Shown piece by piece: positions 6,111 through 8,160 of a DNA stretch of 8,160 nt; position 1 is the first letter of the stretch; each line of letters starts with the position of its first letter. The notes beneath the pieces were generated by a model. It was not told the origin of the DNA. It saw nothing but the letters and a program-made list of their open reading frames with translations, and ran no database searches. The translations under genes were made by a program, and so were the position numbers. This stretch comes from Victivallis vadensis (GTDB taxonomy: Bacteria; Verrucomicrobiota; Lentisphaeria; Victivallales; GWF2-50-93): contig DYRX01000146.1 of NCBI GenBank assembly GCA_020718525.1, positions 1,803 through 9,962 of the forward strand, read 5' to 3'.

Positions 6111-6283
6111 TTTGTCCTCCATTATTCCGGAACTGGATATGAAACTACGGAAAACGCTGAACACGCTAAATTCCGGATTTTTGTTTTATCGGCTCCGACC
6201 TTTGTGCCTCTCTGCCTTAGTGGTCGTCAGACCGGCACCTATGCGTAAAAAATAATCGGAAATTAAAAGGGATAAATTGGAAA
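6111..6283. repeat. 173-bp gap with degenerate short repeats
   Basis: No gene is seen here. The 8-bp word ATTCCGGA occurs twice (6124-6131 and 6170-6177), each with a palindromic TCCGGA core. Between them is a near-tandem 9-mer, ACGCTGAAC / ACGCTAAAT (6154-6171). The left stretch 6144-6170 is loosely complementary to 6201-6224 (ending CTTAGTGGT), which could fold into an imperfect hairpin. The look resembles degenerate intergenic repeats found in many copies in some bacterial genomes. No convincing intrinsic terminator follows the sigma gene. A weak AAAAGGGA (about 6265-6272) precedes the next gene. Confidence 0.35.
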
Positions 6284-7081
6284 ATGAAAGCAAGCGTCTA
6301 TCTGTCCCGCGAAAAGGAGGATTTGCCGGACTGGCTTCAAAACCCCGAAAATCGTGAGGATTTCAATTACGCCAATTTTTTCTCGTCGAGGGTCGTATTC
6401 TATCCTGGCTCTGGCTTCGACGGACATCCCATCAGACTCTTCGCGTCCACTCATTCGGCCCACTGCTTCGTTTACGCCGACTACATGGTGACTGAAGATA
6501 AAATAAAAGAGGAACTCTCTAACTGCTCATTCCGAGGCTATCGCCTTCTTCAGAGACATCAACTCGAAGAACACGATCTTTCCCGACGCGGATGGGTTCA
6601 GCATATCCCGCCCGACTGGATCGGACGCTATCGGGGGGACATGCACCATTTTGTAAGAACAAGACCTTACGGCTTTCTCGATATTTATGAAAGAAATCCA
6701 GAACTTGACGACACTCATGGGGCTTTCCGCTTCGCAATAATATTTTTGGGTTCCGACGGAATCGCCGCCTACGATGCCCTCTTCTGCCAGGCCTACAGCA
6801 TGCGTCCTCCCTTCGCAATGATGCTTCAAGACCATGGTTTCGGCGGGAACTACGACAAGTTCGGAGATGGCGGCCTCCTTGAAAGAATCGCAGTAAACTG
6901 CAATGTATATCCGGAATACATGCTTGTGGCAAAACGCGGAACAAGAGTCTGGGATGGATACATCAGGGTCTCGAACAAGCCCACCCATGGCGGAATGCAT
7001 TCGTCTCCGCGATTCCTCTACCGGCATTGCGGCATCCCCATGCGACGACTTATCCGCCACGATATCCAGGATAAATGGTGA
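6284..7081 (+). CDS. Unrecognised 265-residue protein, His/Asp/Gly-rich
   Basis: I do not recognise this protein. It has no signal peptide or membrane segment and looks cytoplasmic. Three stretches look like conserved enzyme-type motifs: RVVFYPGSGFDGHPIR (36-51) leading into HSAHCFVYADY (57-67); FLGSDGIAAYDALF (154-167); and LQDHGFGGNYDKFGDGG (181-197). It has about 14 histidines, including H48, H57, H60, H121, H122 and H184, and several tryptophans, so a metal- or nucleotide-dependent enzyme is conceivable, but this is a guess. The start at 6284 is the only sensible ATG; its ribosome binding site is weak. It is followed 18 nt later by the 225-residue protein, so the two are probably co-transcribed. 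The sequence appears complete, with no frameshift seen. Confidence 0.8.
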   Translation: MKASVYLSREKEDLPDWLQNPENREDFNYANFFSSRVVFYPGSGFDGHPIRLFASTHSAHCFVYADYMVTEDKIKEELSNCSFRGYRLLQRHQLEEHDLSRRGWVQHIPPDWIGRYRGDMHHFVRTRPYGFLDIYERNPELDDTHGAFRFAIIFLGSDGIAAYDALFCQAYSMRPPFAMMLQDHGFGGNYDKFGDGGLLERIAVNCNVYPEYMLVAKRGTRVWDGYIRVSNKPTHGGMHSSPRFLYRHCGIPMRRLIRHDIQDKW

Positions 7082-7099
7082 AAACAGAAAGGATACTAT

Positions 7100-7777
7100 A
7101 TGCCGTTGACTCAATCTCAATCAACCATGCTTGCCTCTGCTTTCAAGTCTTATTCTTTTCCTGCCGTGACCTTCAACTTTTCAAAAAATTGCCAGATCCA
7201 ACATAGCAATATGCTAGGAGTCGAAACCCATATTAAATCCCTGCTAATTTCAAGGAATCCAGCAGATGTGAAGCACGGCCTTGCAAATGTTCTCTACTGG
7301 GGTTATGCTCAAATCGGATACAGGGAGATAAGGATAAACAAGTTCCTCGCGAACATAACTCCAAGGCAAATCCAGGACTTTTCCAATTTGACTTCAAATC
7401 AGCCTTTGCCGGCCATGAGTCAGATTAAAAAACTTGGCTTGCCTGAATTCAGCGGCGTCTCTTTCATCTCGAAAATACTTATGTTTCTGGATCCGTCAAG
7501 CTACTGCACCCTTGATCAGCAGATCGCAAAAATGAGAAATCTGGACGGAATTCAAAGAAATGTCCTGGACAACCTCTCCTTCAGTCCAAATGAGACTCAA
7601 ATCAGAGTTTCAGGCCAGAATCAGAAAGTTTACGATGCCTGGAGACACAAGTGTCTCGATATTTCGCTTCAATACTATTCGGGTTCATTCCGTTCTGCAG
7701 ACATGGAACGCTGTTTTTTTTCCATGATCCAGCAAGGAAATACCATAGACGCAAGGGATATCCTAAACAATGCTTGA
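7100..7777 (+). CDS. Unrecognised 225-residue protein, possible helix-hairpin-helix/OGG-like fold
   Basis: Translated from ATG 7100 with AAAGGA 7 nt upstream, 18 nt after the stop of the preceding gene, so very likely the same transcript. It is a soluble, mostly helical protein. VETHIKSLL (41-49) is followed by KHGLANVLYWGYAQIGYRE (58-76). The most family-like part is IKKLGLPEFSGVSFISKI (109-126) with MFLDPSSYCTLDQQI (128-142). A Leu-Pro-x-x-x-Gly turn followed by a Lys-containing helix and then an Asp ~13-14 residues on is reminiscent of the HhH-GPD/OGG glycosylase fold, but the classic catalytic pattern is not clear. Function is unknown. Codon use is more A/T-rich than in the gene before it, which may point to separate ancestry. 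Confidence 0.78.
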   Translation: MPLTQSQSTMLASAFKSYSFPAVTFNFSKNCQIQHSNMLGVETHIKSLLISRNPADVKHGLANVLYWGYAQIGYREIRINKFLANITPRQIQDFSNLTSNQPLPAMSQIKKLGLPEFSGVSFISKILMFLDPSSYCTLDQQIAKMRNLDGIQRNVLDNLSFSPNETQIRVSGQNQKVYDAWRHKCLDISLQYYSGSFRSADMERCFFSMIQQGNTIDARDILNNA

Positions 7778-7898
7778 ATCAAATAGGAGATATTTTAGCA
7801 TATATTCTGCTTGATTTATCCGACAAAATGATTTTATTTCAAAAGAGCTTCGAATTATGCCGATAATAAGGTCTAGCAATAAGAAGGAAGTCTAGAAT
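7778..7898. other. 121-bp AT-rich gap before the last gene
   Basis: No gene is supported here; the short open frames overlapping this stretch are out-of-frame continuations. No clear terminator hairpin or promoter is seen. It ends with the ribosome binding site AAGGAAG (7884-7890) of the next gene. Confidence 0.5.
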
Positions 7899-8160
7899 AT
7901 GCCCGATTTTGATATTGAAAAATATCCGACTCCTATAGCTCGTGCTTATAGCGCAACGACCGATGAGAGCCTGCCATGGCTGAACCGTTTCATCAATCTT
8001 CTAGCATGCACACAGCAGTTGTTGCGCATCAATGCCATTTTTATAATTTCTGAATATTTCAAACTGCCTGCCAGGGAGATCAGGCCGGAAATCACTCAGC
8101 AATTAGGGTGCCTCCGCACTCCCTCTATGGGAAATTGGATTTGGGTTATTAACCATTTTT
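7899..8160 (+). CDS. Unknown protein, N-terminal 87 codons (cut by right edge)
   Basis: The frame starts with ATG 7899, 8 nt after AAGGAAG, and stays open to the window end. The visible part reads MPDFDIEKYPTPIARAYSAT, then a long amphipathic helix pair (about residues 24-54, WLNRFINLLACTQQLLRINA onward) and EITQQLGCLRTPSMGNWIW. A 'P-x-P-I-A-x-A-Y ... L-L ... E-x-L' beginning of this kind is familiar from the N-terminus of several large modular bacterial proteins, where it precedes effector or signalling domains. I cannot name the family. The function depends on the part outside the window. It could be co-transcribed with the two preceding genes despite the 121-bp gap. Confidence 0.7.
   Translation, partial: MPDFDIEKYPTPIARAYSATTDESLPWLNRFINLLACTQQLLRINAIFIISEYFKLPAREIRPEITQQLGCLRTPSMGNWIWVINHF

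Noticed and set aside
6111..6200. Rho-independent terminator after the sigma gene
   Set aside because: TTTTTGTTTT is present at about 6178, but no strong GC hairpin directly precedes it; only a short TCCGGA palindrome does.
7778..7898. Small gene in the gap (frame 7651-7866)
   Set aside because: The frame mostly overlaps the 225-residue gene in another frame and has no ribosome binding site.

Overview
The window is a bacterial accessory region of roughly 50% GC with tightly packed genes, strong AAGGAG-type ribosome binding sites and no recognisable housekeeping gene. The organism cannot be named from the sequence. Gene style and intergenic texture would fit a Gram-negative gut or environmental lineage, for example a PVC-group bacterium, but this is a weak guess.

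Left part (1-5156, minus strand): one operon, transcribed right to left. Its order is a large protein with two AAA+ ATPase domains, an E2/UBC-fold-like protein, a JAB/JAMM metalloprotease, an E1/ThiF-like adenylating enzyme, and the start of a proline-rich gene that runs off the left edge. The genes are joined by a 29-nt gap, an ATGA overlap, a 23-nt overlap and another ATGA overlap. E1 + E2 + JAB is the hallmark of a bacterial ubiquitin-like conjugation and deconjugation system, as in type II CBASS Cap2/Cap3, BilABCD, and the A/B/ThiF part of PRTRC cassettes. The unusual part is the co-transcribed double-AAA+ ATPase, which recalls the role of Cdc48/p97 downstream of eukaryotic ubiquitin. No ubiquitin-like modifier is visible in the window. 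It may lie just past the left edge, possibly in or after the proline-rich gene.

Centre (5157-5360): a 204-bp divergent control region. It holds a good sigma-70-type promoter facing right, nested inverted repeats around that promoter, an AATTGAAA/TTTCAATT inverted repeat, and a G-rich leader.

Right part (5361-8160, plus strand): an alternative sigma-70-family factor with regions 2, 3 and 4, followed by a 173-bp gap with degenerate repeats. Next come an unrecognised 265-residue protein, an unrecognised 225-residue protein 18 nt behind it, and the first 87 codons of another gene cut by the right edge.

Inference: E1 (with E2) would attach a modifier to targets, JAB would mature or remove it, and the AAA+ protein would unfold or extract modified targets or complexes. 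The divergent sigma factor may control one or both arms. Nothing here proves a defence role, but the architecture and accessory setting fit one.
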